From Roseiarcus sp963794655 (GTDB lineage: Bacteria; Pseudomonadota; Alphaproteobacteria; Rhizobiales; Beijerinckiaceae), in contig CAWCEV010000005.1 of assembly GCA_963794655.1 (NCBI GenBank), positions 310,001 through 374,000 on the forward strand: 64,000 nt of DNA. The letters are read 5' to 3'. The notes beneath the pieces were generated by a model that was not told the DNA's origin, ran no database searches, and was given only the letters and a program-made list of their open reading frames with translations. The first letter of the stretch is position 1; every line of letters starts with the position of its first letter. Below, piece by piece: positions 26,965 through 35,030 of this stretch. The translations under genes and the position numbers were made by a program.

Positions 26965-27969
26965 ATGGCGAACCCAGTGGTCGTCGAGGCCATGCGCGGC
27001 GATCGGATCGAGTCTGCTCATCGCGGCGCTGGCGCGGTCGTCGATTCGGATGGCGTCGCGGTCATGATTTTCGGCGACGCGGAGCGGGCGGTCTATCCGC
27101 GTTCGGCGGTCAAGGCTCTGCAGGCGTTGCCCCTCGTCGAAAGCGGCGCCGCGGATCGCTTGGGTTTGAGCGACAACGAGATCGCGCTCGCGTGCGCGTC
27201 CCACTCGGGGAGCGAAGATCACGTCGCACTTGCGCGCGCTATGCTCGCCAAGGCTGGCCACGACGAATGCGGGCTGGAATGCGGGGTGCACTGGCCGCTG
27301 GGCGAGGCCGAGGCGCGCGCACTGGCCCGTTCTGGCGGCGCGCCGAACGCGCTGCACAACAATTGCTCGGGCAAGCACGCGGGCTTCCTATGCCTTGCGT
27401 GCGTCATGGAGGCCGACCCAAAGGGCTATGTTTCGCCGGCTCATCCGGTTCAGCGGGAAGTCGCTGCGGCGATCGCGGCGGCGACCGGCGCGCAGTTGAG
27501 TGAGGAGATGCGCGGCGTCGATGGCTGCGCCATTCCGACCTACGCCCTGCCACTCACAGCTCTCGCACGCGGTTTTGCGCGGCTTGGGACTGGCGAAGGG
27601 TTCTCCCCGGCGCGCCGGAAAGCTGCGGCGCGCATTCGCTCGGCCGTCGCCGCTAACCCCTTGACGGTCGCCGGCAAAGGCCGCTTTGACACCGAGGTCA
27701 TGAGCTTGCTCGGCGCCGGCGCATTCACGAAATCAGGAGCCGAGGGGGTGTTCTGCGCCGCGCTGCCCGGCGCCGGGCTCGGCCTCGCCGTCAAGGCTGA
27801 CGATGGCGCAGGACGAGCGGCGCAGGCCATGATTGCGGCGCTCATCCGCCGGTTCGGCGATTTTAGCGACGAGATTAGTGCGCAGCTCGAATCATTTGTC
27901 TCCCCGCGCCTCCTGAATTGGAACGGCGCCGAGGTTGGCCGCCTGCATCCGGCGGGCCAGCTGGCGTGA
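26965..27969 (+). CDS. L-asparaginase II family protein
   Basis: A 334-residue protein of the rhizobial-type asparaginase family (asparaginase_II). Characteristic stretches are ERAVYPRSAVKALQALPLVE near residue 43, CASHSGSEDHVALA near 77, NNCSGKHAGFL near 134 and AGKGRFDTEVM near 234. Rhizobial relatives hydrolyse asparagine and are distinct from the classic E. coli enzymes. AAGGAGGG at 26952-26959 fits the ATG at 26965 best; a second ATG sits one codon earlier. It is transcribed alone. Confidence 0.9.
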   Translation: MANPVVVEAMRGDRIESAHRGAGAVVDSDGVAVMIFGDAERAVYPRSAVKALQALPLVESGAADRLGLSDNEIALACASHSGSEDHVALARAMLAKAGHDECGLECGVHWPLGEAEARALARSGGAPNALHNNCSGKHAGFLCLACVMEADPKGYVSPAHPVQREVAAAIAAATGAQLSEEMRGVDGCAIPTYALPLTALARGFARLGTGEGFSPARRKAAARIRSAVAANPLTVAGKGRFDTEVMSLLGAGAFTKSGAEGVFCAALPGAGLGLAVKADDGAGRAAQAMIAALIRRFGDFSDEISAQLESFVSPRLLNWNGAEVGRLHPAGQLA

Positions 27970-28127
27970 CCGCTGTGGGAATGCGAAAGAGCCTCATGCG
28001 TCGTAGCTCAGGGATAGCGCTCCCGGGTAAAGCTGCGCTCGATCGCCCCTCGCAGGACAATCGTCGTTGGGGAGGTTCTCTCGACGGCGGCTCTTTCGCT
28101 GCACTCGGGCCGGTAGTGGGGAAGGCG

Positions 28128-28934
28128 ATGGTGCGCGTGGCGGCGCTGGCCCTACTCGCCTTCGTCGCGGCCGCAAGCCCAGTTCACGCCCGCGACCCAT
28201 GCGCCGACAAGGCGGTTGCGATCGCAGCGCTTCGAGAAGGCGACGAGTACCAAGCGGCCACGTTGTTGTTCTCCGTCGCGCGGCTTGGCTGCGAACCCGA
28301 AGCCCGCGCGCTCCTCGGCCGTGGAGCGGCTGTGGATGCGAAAGACCGGGAGGGCGCAACCGCGCTCGGGCGAGCTGCGCAGGCGGGCAAGATCGCGGTG
28401 GCGACGCTGCTGCTCGACCGGGGCGCCGACGTCAACGCCCGCGGCGTCGACGGATCGACCCCGATTTTCTACGCGGCGGAAGCAGACCGCGCCGCGATGA
28501 TACATCTGCTCATCGACCGAGGCGCCGATCCCAACATCCCGGCGCGAGAGGGCCTGCGCCCGCTCGCAGCGGCGGCCTACACCGGCTCGGCGGGAACCGT
28601 CGAACTTCTCCTCAAGCATGGCGCGGATCCGAACGCGCTCGACGACGACGGCAGGAGCGCCATGATCTATGCCGCCGGCCGCGCTTACGCTCCGATCGTC
28701 GAGCTTCTGATCGCCGCGGGAGCCGACGTCAATCGACGCCACTCCCATGGCCTCACCGCGCTCATGTGGGCGGCCGGGCATGACGCGTCCGCCGGCGTCG
28801 ACGACGTCGATGCGACGATCAAAGCGCTGATTTCTCACGGCGCCGCCGTCGACCTCAAGGACGATCGCGGCAAGACCGCCGCCGACATCGCCCGCGATCT
28901 CGGCCGCGATCGCGAGGCGAAGCTTCTCCAGTAA
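28128..28934 (+). CDS. Secreted ankyrin-repeat protein
   Basis: A 268-residue protein with a signal peptide (about residues 1-21, ending VHA) followed by a short Cys-containing region and six or so ankyrin repeats from about residue 60. Repeat cores such as DREGATALGRAAQAGKIAVA and DGSTPIFYAAEADRAAMIHL have consensus GADVNAR linkers. Ankyrin repeats bind proteins; the partner is not evident. The ATG at 28128 follows GGGGAAGG. The open frame continues upstream to 27918, but that part overlaps the asparaginase gene and lacks a signal peptide. Confidence 0.88.
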   Translation: MVRVAALALLAFVAAASPVHARDPCADKAVAIAALREGDEYQAATLLFSVARLGCEPEARALLGRGAAVDAKDREGATALGRAAQAGKIAVATLLLDRGADVNARGVDGSTPIFYAAEADRAAMIHLLIDRGADPNIPAREGLRPLAAAAYTGSAGTVELLLKHGADPNALDDDGRSAMIYAAGRAYAPIVELLIAAGADVNRRHSHGLTALMWAAGHDASAGVDDVDATIKALISHGAAVDLKDDRGKTAADIARDLGRDREAKLLQ

Positions 28935-28982
28935 AGTGGGCGGGTGCTTTTGGTAGTTGGCGGCGGAGCTTGTCGCGGAAAC

Positions 28983-29543
28983 TCACAAGCCGGCAAGATA
29001 GTCGGCGATCGCCGTGAGTTGGTCCGGCGTGACGGTGTTCATCAGGTCGGACATACCGGGATTGTTCGCGCGGTTGTGATTGCGGAAATCCGTCATCGTC
29101 TTGAGAAGGTAACCCTGCGATTGCCCGGCCAGGCGAGGCACCGACGAATCGCCCTGAAACTCTTCCAGATGACAACTCGTGCAGACGACGGAGTTGATCG
29201 CCGTCATTGCGACCGCGACCTCGGCCTTGGGAGTCGACGGCGCGCTTGTGTTCGGCCACGGCTTCGGGGCGAAATACTCAGCGAGCGCGAGCGCGTCTTC
29301 CTTGACAACTCCCTGAGCAATCGGCGTCATGCGATCGTCTTTGCGCGCGCCCTTCTGGAAATCGCGGAACTGAAGATAAAGATAGCCTGCATTCTGGCCC
29401 CATATGATGGGGATCAACTTGTCTTCCGGGATTCCCTTCACACCGTGGCAGGCGTCGCAAAGCGCCGCCTTCTCCTCGATCGTATCCGCCGACGCGGCGG
29501 TCGCGCCAGCCAGAAGAGCCGCTGCGACAGCGAAACGCAACAT
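28983..29543 (-). CDS. Di-heme cytochrome c, c4-like
   Basis: A 186-residue periplasmic electron carrier. It has a signal peptide (about residues 1-19, ASA cut) and two c-type heme motifs, CDACH (29-33) and CTSCH (121-125). Each is followed by a Met that could be the sixth ligand (RMTPIA near 72, NPGMSDLMN near 157). The two-domain layout matches cytochrome c4. It lies downstream of the PQQ alcohol dehydrogenase in the same direction and may accept its electrons, although a strong terminator separates the two genes. Confidence 0.9.
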   Translation of the reverse strand: MLRFAVAAALLAGATAASADTIEEKAALCDACHGVKGIPEDKLIPIIWGQNAGYLYLQFRDFQKGARKDDRMTPIAQGVVKEDALALAEYFAPKPWPNTSAPSTPKAEVAVAMTAINSVVCTSCHLEEFQGDSSVPRLAGQSQGYLLKTMTDFRNHNRANNPGMSDLMNTVTPDQLTAIADYLAGL

Positions 29544-29603
29544 CCAACGATTCCTCGCGCCCAAGCGGCGCGCATTTGCGCGCCGGGTCGCCGTCAGGTC
29601 AAC

Positions 29604-29638
29604 AAAAAAGGCCGCCCCGCTCGTCGAGCGAGGCGGCC
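29604..29638 (-). terminator. Rho-independent terminator after the PQQ dehydrogenase gene
   Basis: On the minus strand, GGCCGCC and CGCTC pair with GAGCG and GGCGGCC around a 3-nt loop with one mismatch. A run of six T follows (29609-29604). It lies between the PQQ dehydrogenase stop (29651) and the cytochrome c start (29543), so read-through into the cytochrome gene should be limited. Confidence 0.85.
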
Positions 29639-29650
29639 TCGGGCAGAGCG

Positions 29651-31387
29651 TCACTCGATCGTGAAAGCGATGATATTATTGCCGCGCTTCGAGTTGATCT
29701 GGGCGTTGCCGCCCGAACCGACGACGATGTACTGCTTGCCGCCCACCTCATACGAAGATGGGGGCGCATTAACGCCAGCGCCGGTCTGGAACTGCCACAT
29801 CACCTTGCCGTTTGCCGTATCATAGGCCTTGAACCAGCCATTGGCCTCGCCGGTGAAGAGGAGTCCGCCAGCGGTGGCGAGGCTGCCGCCAATCATGGGT
29901 TCCGGCGTCTTGACCTGCCAGGCGATCTTTCCGTTGTTGTAATCGACCGCGGTCACATTGCCGAAGCTCTCCTCGCCTGGGATCACCGTGAAAGCTCCGC
30001 CGAGCCACAGCTTGCCATCCGGATAGGCGGCGCTCGCGACCGTGTAGGTCATTGGCTGATGCAGGTTGATCGCGAAAGCCATATTGTGATTCGGATCGGT
30101 CGAGAGCGGCGACCATTCGACGCCTCCATTCGCGCCCGGGAACATCCGCGCCGAATTGGGATCAAGCGGCTGCGTTGGGGTCGGCAAGGTCCACCGGCCC
30201 TTCTGATCCACCATCGGATCCGAGAATCGGATGAGGCTGCAGTCCTTGCGATCGTGCACGTAGATATAACCGGTCTTGCCCGCGTGCATGACGGCCGGGA
30301 TCATCTTGCCGGACTTGTCCGCGGCGTTGACCAGCACGGTCGGGCTGACGGCGTCGAGGTCCCACACGTCATGGGCGATGTACTGGAAGTGGCAAACGTA
30401 TTTGCCGGTGTCCAAATCGAGCGAGACCAGCGAGTCGGTGTAGAGATTGTCGCCGGGGCGCGCCGCGCCATCGAGGTCGGGTGACGGATTGCCGACTACG
30501 AAATAGATCCGCTTTGCCGCCAGATCGACCGACGGATTCTGCCACACCCCGCCGCCCAGCGTCTTGTAGGGGTCGCCATTCTTTGCGAGCGCCGCCTTCT
30601 CGGCGTCGATGTCGCGGTGCATGTCACGGCCTGTGGCGTCCTTGGTCGCCCAAACGCCGACGGAGTTCTCCGGGATCGTGTCGAAGCTCCAGATGAGCTT
30701 GCCGTCCTTGGCGTCATAGGCCTTGACGAAGCCGCGGATTCCGTACTCGCCGCCGTTGGTGCCGATCAGGATTTTCCCGTCGACGGCGGTTGGAGCCATC
30801 GTCTCGCTGTAACCCTTCTCCGGATCGCCGACCTGCTGCGACCAGACCTCGCTGCCGGTCTTGGCGTCGAGGGCGACGAGCTTGGCATCTAGGGTGCCGA
30901 CGTAGACCTTGTCGTCATAGACCGCGACGCCGCGGTTGTTCGGGCCGCAGCAGAAGGTCGTGACCGGCCCGAGCTTGGGTTTGTAATGCCAAATTTCGGC
31001 GCCGGTCTTGGCGTCAAGCGCGTAGACATGGCTGAACGAGGTGGTGACGTACATGACGCCGTTAACAATGATCGGCGAGGTCTCGAGCAACTCTTTGACC
31101 TCAGTGGAGAAAATCCAGGCCGGGTGCAGATGGCCGACGTTGCCGCGATTGATCTGCGCGTTCGGATAGAAGCGGGTTTGTTCGTAATTGGCGTTGGTGT
31201 GAAGAAAGTTCGCGCTGTCCTTGTGGGCGTTGCTGAGCTGCTGCTGCGTTACCGGCGTGATCGCGGCGGTGGCCGCCATCGAGGCCGACGCATTCTTCAC
31301 CTCCTGCGCGCCCGCAACCCCAGCCACGGCCATCGCGGCGGCGCAGATCGATCCAAGCAATACTGAGTTATTGACGACTGTGGTCAT
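29651..31387 (-). CDS. PQQ-dependent alcohol dehydrogenase
   Basis: A 578-residue periplasmic quinoprotein with a signal peptide (about residues 1-27) and a propeller of repeated tryptophan-docking blades such as VYALDAKTGAEIWHY and VTAVDYNNGKIAW. The adjacent cysteine pair FCCGP (146-147) is the active-site disulfide of methanol/ethanol-type dehydrogenases. Asn300 in VVGNPSPD is a likely metal ligand. HDVWDLDAVSP (343-345, Asp-Leu-Asp) holds the catalytic Asp plus a second Asp two residues on. In XoxF-type enzymes this extra Asp goes with lanthanide instead of calcium. Electrons would pass to a cytochrome c, possibly the product of 28983-29543. Alcohol substrate is not determined by sequence. 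Confidence 0.92.
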   Translation of the reverse strand: MTTVVNNSVLLGSICAAAMAVAGVAGAQEVKNASASMAATAAITPVTQQQLSNAHKDSANFLHTNANYEQTRFYPNAQINRGNVGHLHPAWIFSTEVKELLETSPIIVNGVMYVTTSFSHVYALDAKTGAEIWHYKPKLGPVTTFCCGPNNRGVAVYDDKVYVGTLDAKLVALDAKTGSEVWSQQVGDPEKGYSETMAPTAVDGKILIGTNGGEYGIRGFVKAYDAKDGKLIWSFDTIPENSVGVWATKDATGRDMHRDIDAEKAALAKNGDPYKTLGGGVWQNPSVDLAAKRIYFVVGNPSPDLDGAARPGDNLYTDSLVSLDLDTGKYVCHFQYIAHDVWDLDAVSPTVLVNAADKSGKMIPAVMHAGKTGYIYVHDRKDCSLIRFSDPMVDQKGRWTLPTPTQPLDPNSARMFPGANGGVEWSPLSTDPNHNMAFAINLHQPMTYTVASAAYPDGKLWLGGAFTVIPGEESFGNVTAVDYNNGKIAWQVKTPEPMIGGSLATAGGLLFTGEANGWFKAYDTANGKVMWQFQTGAGVNAPPSSYEVGGKQYIVVGSGGNAQINSKRGNNIIAFTIE

Positions 31388-31645
31388 CGAAGTTCCCTCC
31401 CTGGCGTGGACATTTTGTCGTGAAGCCCGGGAAGCCGCAAGCGGTTTGGCGGGATTTTTTCCTTTTCATGCTGATGATTTGATAGGCGGGGGCTATCAAT
31501 CAGAGCTCGTAACCGAACGATTGTGGGTCCACGCGCAAGACTCTGGCGCGCGTCGAGGCGCCAAAGCTCTGAACGTTTGAGTTTTCGGCAAGACAAAAGT
31601 TCAAAAATACGCTAACCAAAACGGCGCTTGGACACTGGAGGCCTT

Positions 31646-32683
31646 GTGTTGACGTCGCATTCCAAGTCCGCCCGTTTCAACGTCAACCGTCCGAAGGTCT
31701 ATGATCGTTTGACCGAGGACGATGTCCTGGGCGCGTTGAGACGCATGCATCGCATCCGCCAATTCGAGGAAGCGGCTGAAGATTCGTACATCCGCGGCTT
31801 GAGCTACGGCACGATGCACCTCTCGATAGGGCAGGAGGCAACGGCCGTCGGGGCGTGTCTGCCGCTCAGCAACGCTGACTGCATCACCTCGACCCATCGC
31901 GGTCACGGCCATTGCATCGCCAAAGGCGCCGAGCTCGAGCCGATGTTCGCGGAGTTCCTCGGTCGCGAAAGCGGCTACTGCAAGGGGCGGGGTGGGTCGA
32001 TGCACATCGCCGAGCCCGCGAAGGGCAATCTCGGCGCCAACGGCATCGTCGGCGGCGGCTTGCCGATCGCGGTCGGCGCCGCGCTCAGCGCCAAGAAGCG
32101 CGGAACCGGCGGAGTCGCGCTCGCGTTTTTCGGAGACGGCGCCAATAACGAGGGCGCCTTTCACGAGGCGCTCAACCTCGCCTCGATTTGGAAGCTGCCG
32201 GTCATCTTCGTCTGCGAAAACAATCAATATGCGATGTCCATGTCGATGGCGCGCGCGACCGCCGTCGCCAATGTCGCGGACCGCGCCAGCGCCTACGCGA
32301 TTCCGGGCGTCATTGTCGACGGCAACGATTTTGCCGCCGTCGCGGAGGCCTCCTTCGAGGCGACGGAGCGGGCGCGGGCAGGCGAGGGGCCGACGCTGAT
32401 CGAGGCCAAGACCTATCGCACTCGCGGCCATTCCCGCTCGGATCGCAACCGCTATCGTTCGAAAGAAGAGATCGAGGCGTGGCGGGCCCGGGATCCGATT
32501 GTGCGCTTCGAAGCCGAAATCCTCGCCCTCGGCCTCGCGACCGAGGCGCAAGTCGCGGCGATCGGGGACGAAGTGAAAGAGCAAATGGCCGAAGCGGCCG
32601 CCAGGGCGAGTGCGAGCCCTTGGCCGGCGGCCGGCGATGTCATGCGCGATGTCTACTCTCCCGCCGGGAGCGCATGTCCGTGA
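31646..32683 (+). CDS. Thiamine-dependent 2-oxo acid/acetoin dehydrogenase E1 alpha
   Basis: A 345-residue E1 alpha. Key motifs are MHLSIGQEATAVGACL near residue 57, THRGHGHCIAKG near 84, and the thiamine diphosphate motif FFGDGANNEGAFHEALN, which ends about 24 residues later in VCENNQYAMS. Together with E1 beta it decarboxylates an oxo acid or cleaves acetoin. AcoA of acetoin dehydrogenases is the closest type by context, given the E2 at 33674. GGAGG at 31637-31641 places the start at the GTG 31646 or TTG 31649. It is divergent from the PQQ dehydrogenase gene. Confidence 0.92.
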   Translation: MLTSHSKSARFNVNRPKVYDRLTEDDVLGALRRMHRIRQFEEAAEDSYIRGLSYGTMHLSIGQEATAVGACLPLSNADCITSTHRGHGHCIAKGAELEPMFAEFLGRESGYCKGRGGSMHIAEPAKGNLGANGIVGGGLPIAVGAALSAKKRGTGGVALAFFGDGANNEGAFHEALNLASIWKLPVIFVCENNQYAMSMSMARATAVANVADRASAYAIPGVIVDGNDFAAVAEASFEATERARAGEGPTLIEAKTYRTRGHSRSDRNRYRSKEEIEAWRARDPIVRFEAEILALGLATEAQVAAIGDEVKEQMAEAAARASASPWPAAGDVMRDVYSPAGSACP

Positions 32684-33672
32684 ACGGCCGCGAACTCTCG
32701 TACGCCGAGGCGATCCGCGAAGCGCTCTCGATCGCGCTTGAACGCGACGAGCGGGTGTTCCTGATGGGCGAGGATATCGGGGTCTACGGCGGCGCCTTCC
32801 AGGTGACCGGAGATCTGGTGGAACGCTTCGGCGACGAGCGCGTCATGGATACGCCGATCTCCGAGCTGGGTGGCGCAGGCGTCGCGGTCGGCGCGGCTCT
32901 GACCGGCATGCGCCCGGTCTACGAATTCCAGTTCTCCGACTTTTCGATGCTGGCGATGGAGCAGATCGTCAATCAAGCCGCCAAGCTTCGTTATATGCTA
33001 GGCGGCGCGGTCCATGTTCCAGTCGTCTTTCGAATGCCGACGGGATCGGGGCTCGGGGGTGCCGCACAGCACAGCCAGAGCATCGAAGCTTGGTACGCCC
33101 ACGTTCCCGGCCTCAAGGTGGTCGAGCCGTCGACGCCAGAAGACGTCAAGGGCATGCTGCTTGCTGCGATCAGGGACCCCGATCCGGTGGTCGTGTTCGA
33201 ACACAAGCTGCTCTACAAAATGAAAGGTGAGACGCCCGAGGGCTATTACGAAACGCCGCTCGATCGCGCGGTCATACGGCGCGAAGGCACGCATCTCACG
33301 ATAGTCGCCGCCGCCATCATGGTCCACCGAGCGCTCGAGGCAGCGGGCATTCTCGCGAAGGACGGAATCGAGGCCGAAGTGATCGACCTTCGCTGCCTGA
33401 GGCCGCTCGATAAGGACGCGATCGTGGCGAGCGTTACGAAGACGGGACGACTGCTCGCGGTTTACGAAGGCGTCAAGACGCTCGGCATCGGGGCGGAAGT
33501 TTCGGCAATTATCGCCGAGAGCGAGGCCTTCGACTATCTCGACGCGCCGATCATGCGGCTCGGCGGGGTCGAGGCGCCCATTCCCTATAGCCCTGTTCTG
33601 GAGAAGGCGGCGGTTCCCCAAACCGAGGACATTATCGCGGCGGCGCGGCGGCTGGCGCTATACGAGGTCTGA
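32674..33672 (+). CDS. 2-oxo acid/acetoin dehydrogenase E1 beta
   Basis: A 332-residue transketolase-like E1 beta. Conserved stretches are LSYAEAIREALSIALERDER, FLMGEDIGVYGGAFQVT, MDTPISELGGAGVAVGAAL and, in the C-terminal domain, VIDLRCLRPLDKDAIVASV. It would form the alpha2-beta2 heterotetramer with the preceding gene, which it overlaps by 10 bases. A GGGAG ribosome site precedes the ATG at 32674. Confidence 0.94.
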   Translation: MSVNGRELSYAEAIREALSIALERDERVFLMGEDIGVYGGAFQVTGDLVERFGDERVMDTPISELGGAGVAVGAALTGMRPVYEFQFSDFSMLAMEQIVNQAAKLRYMLGGAVHVPVVFRMPTGSGLGGAAQHSQSIEAWYAHVPGLKVVEPSTPEDVKGMLLAAIRDPDPVVVFEHKLLYKMKGETPEGYYETPLDRAVIRREGTHLTIVAAAIMVHRALEAAGILAKDGIEAEVIDLRCLRPLDKDAIVASVTKTGRLLAVYEGVKTLGIGAEVSAIIAESEAFDYLDAPIMRLGGVEAPIPYSPVLEKAAVPQTEDIIAAARRLALYEV

Positions 33673-33673
33673 C

Positions 33674-34975
33674 ATGGCGGTCGAGATCGTCATGCCGCGC
33701 GTCGACATGGACATGAGTTCCGGCCGGATGGGCCCCTGGCATGCAGCCGAGGGCGCGCATGTCGTCAAGGGCGCGACACTGTTCGAGATCGAGACGGACA
33801 AGGCGGCCATGGAGGTCGATGCGCCGGCTTCGGGTGTTTTGAAGTTCGTCGCCGCCTCCGAGGGCGATGTGCTGCCGGTCGGCGCCTGCCTCGGCTGGAT
33901 CGTCGCGGACGGAGAGGACTTTGTTCCATCTGAGCCCTCACCCCAGCCCTCTCCGGAAGGGAGAGAGGGCGCGCTTCCTATGAGGAGCGATCCTCAAGGG
34001 CCGCGCGATAGCCCGTCGAGAGACGCGCGTGCGATCGGACGGCCTGTGCCGATGGATAAGGACGCTCGCCCCCGCGCGACGCCCGCGGCTCGGCGAGTGG
34101 CGCGCGAGCGCGGAGTCCGGCTCGACGACGTGAGCGGGTCAGGCCCGCACGGGCGAGTCCAGCTACGCGACCTCGGGCCGCGTGGGCCTTTCGCGCGCTC
34201 TGCGTCGAGCATCCATCGGCTCTGGCTGCAGCGCGCCGCCGGCGCGCCGATCGTGTTCCTCCACGGCTTCGGCGCCGACCTCAACGGCTGGAGGGCAGTG
34301 CAGCGCTTGTTGCCCAAGTCGCGCCCGGCGCTGGCGATCGACCTCCCCGGCCATGGTCTCTCGCCGCTCGGCGAGAACGCGAACTTCAGCGCCCTGGTCG
34401 AGGCGGCACGCGCGGTCATGATCGAGGAGGGAGTGCGAGAGGCGCATCTCGTCGGCCATTCGCTTGGAGCGGCCGTCGCCACTCAGGTCGCGCACGAGCC
34501 CCAGGTCACGGCGCTGTCGTTAATGCTCATCGCGCCGGCGGGACTCGGCGAGGAGACCAACGGCGCCTTCTTCGCCGGCTTCTTGCAGGCCGACACCGAG
34601 GCCGCCCTGACGCCCTGGTTGCATATGCTGGTCGTCGACCCCGCGACGCTCGGCGGAGCGCTCGCAAGGACGACGCTGCGCCAGCGCCGGGAGCGGCCGC
34701 TCGCAGCCGAGCAGCGGAGGCTTGCTGAAGCCATTCTCGCCGGGGGCCGGCAGGGGTTCCAGGTTCGTGATCTTCTCGCAGCGCCTAGGGCGCCGACTAA
34801 GATCGTGTTCGGGATCGAGGATCGCATAACGCCGGCCCACCACGCGGATGGCCTAAGCGGCCTGATCGCGCTGCACCGCTTCCCGGGCGTCGGCCACATG
34901 CCGCATCTCGAGGCGCGGCGGGAAGTGGCGGCGCTGATCGAAGAGTTGGCCGGAGCGGGCTCTGCCTCGGCCTGA
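33674..34975 (+). CDS. AcoC-type E2: lipoyl domain, E3-binding domain and alpha/beta hydrolase
   Basis: A 433-residue protein with three parts. The lipoyl domain (about 1-80) carries the modified Lys43 in ETDKAAMEV. A peripheral-subunit-binding domain (about 133-168) shows ATPAARRVARERGVRLDDV and GSGPHGRV. An alpha/beta hydrolase (about 190-428) has the nucleophile Ser263 in VGHSLGAA and the His motif GVGHMPHLE. The ordinary E2 catalytic domain with HxxxDG is absent. This layout is that of acetoin dehydrogenase E2 (AcoC). The first linker (residues 87-99) is encoded by a dispersed palindromic repeat. No E3 gene follows; the complex must use one encoded elsewhere. Confidence 0.9.
   Translation: MAVEIVMPRVDMDMSSGRMGPWHAAEGAHVVKGATLFEIETDKAAMEVDAPASGVLKFVAASEGDVLPVGACLGWIVADGEDFVPSEPSPQPSPEGREGALPMRSDPQGPRDSPSRDARAIGRPVPMDKDARPRATPAARRVARERGVRLDDVSGSGPHGRVQLRDLGPRGPFARSASSIHRLWLQRAAGAPIVFLHGFGADLNGWRAVQRLLPKSRPALAIDLPGHGLSPLGENANFSALVEAARAVMIEEGVREAHLVGHSLGAAVATQVAHEPQVTALSLMLIAPAGLGEETNGAFFAGFLQADTEAALTPWLHMLVVDPATLGGALARTTLRQRRERPLAAEQRRLAEAILAGGRQGFQVRDLLAAPRAPTKIVFGIEDRITPAHHADGLSGLIALHRFPGVGHMPHLEARREVAALIEELAGAGSASA
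33932..33970. repeat. Dispersed palindromic repeat inside the E2 gene
   Basis: GAGCCCTCACCCCAGCCCTC followed by TCCGGAAGGGAGAGAGGGC has the form of a very common intergenic repeat in proteobacteria. Its hairpin arms are GCCCTCTCC and GGGAGAGAGGGC. Here it is in frame and encodes SEPSPQPSPEGREG in the linker after the lipoyl domain. Confidence 0.6.
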
Positions 34976-35030
34976 GCGCGCGCGATCACTTTGCGGGCTC
35001 GCGGCCAAGGTGCGCGCAACGGACGCGCCC

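Noticed and set aside
28008..28040. GTAGCTCAGGGATAGCGC resembling a tRNA D-arm
   Set aside because: No anticodon arm, T-arm or matching acceptor stem follows within 80 bases.
33944..33990. The E2 linker as an in-frame insertion sequence remnant
   Set aside because: It matches a short non-autonomous intergenic repeat, with no transposase remains or target duplication.
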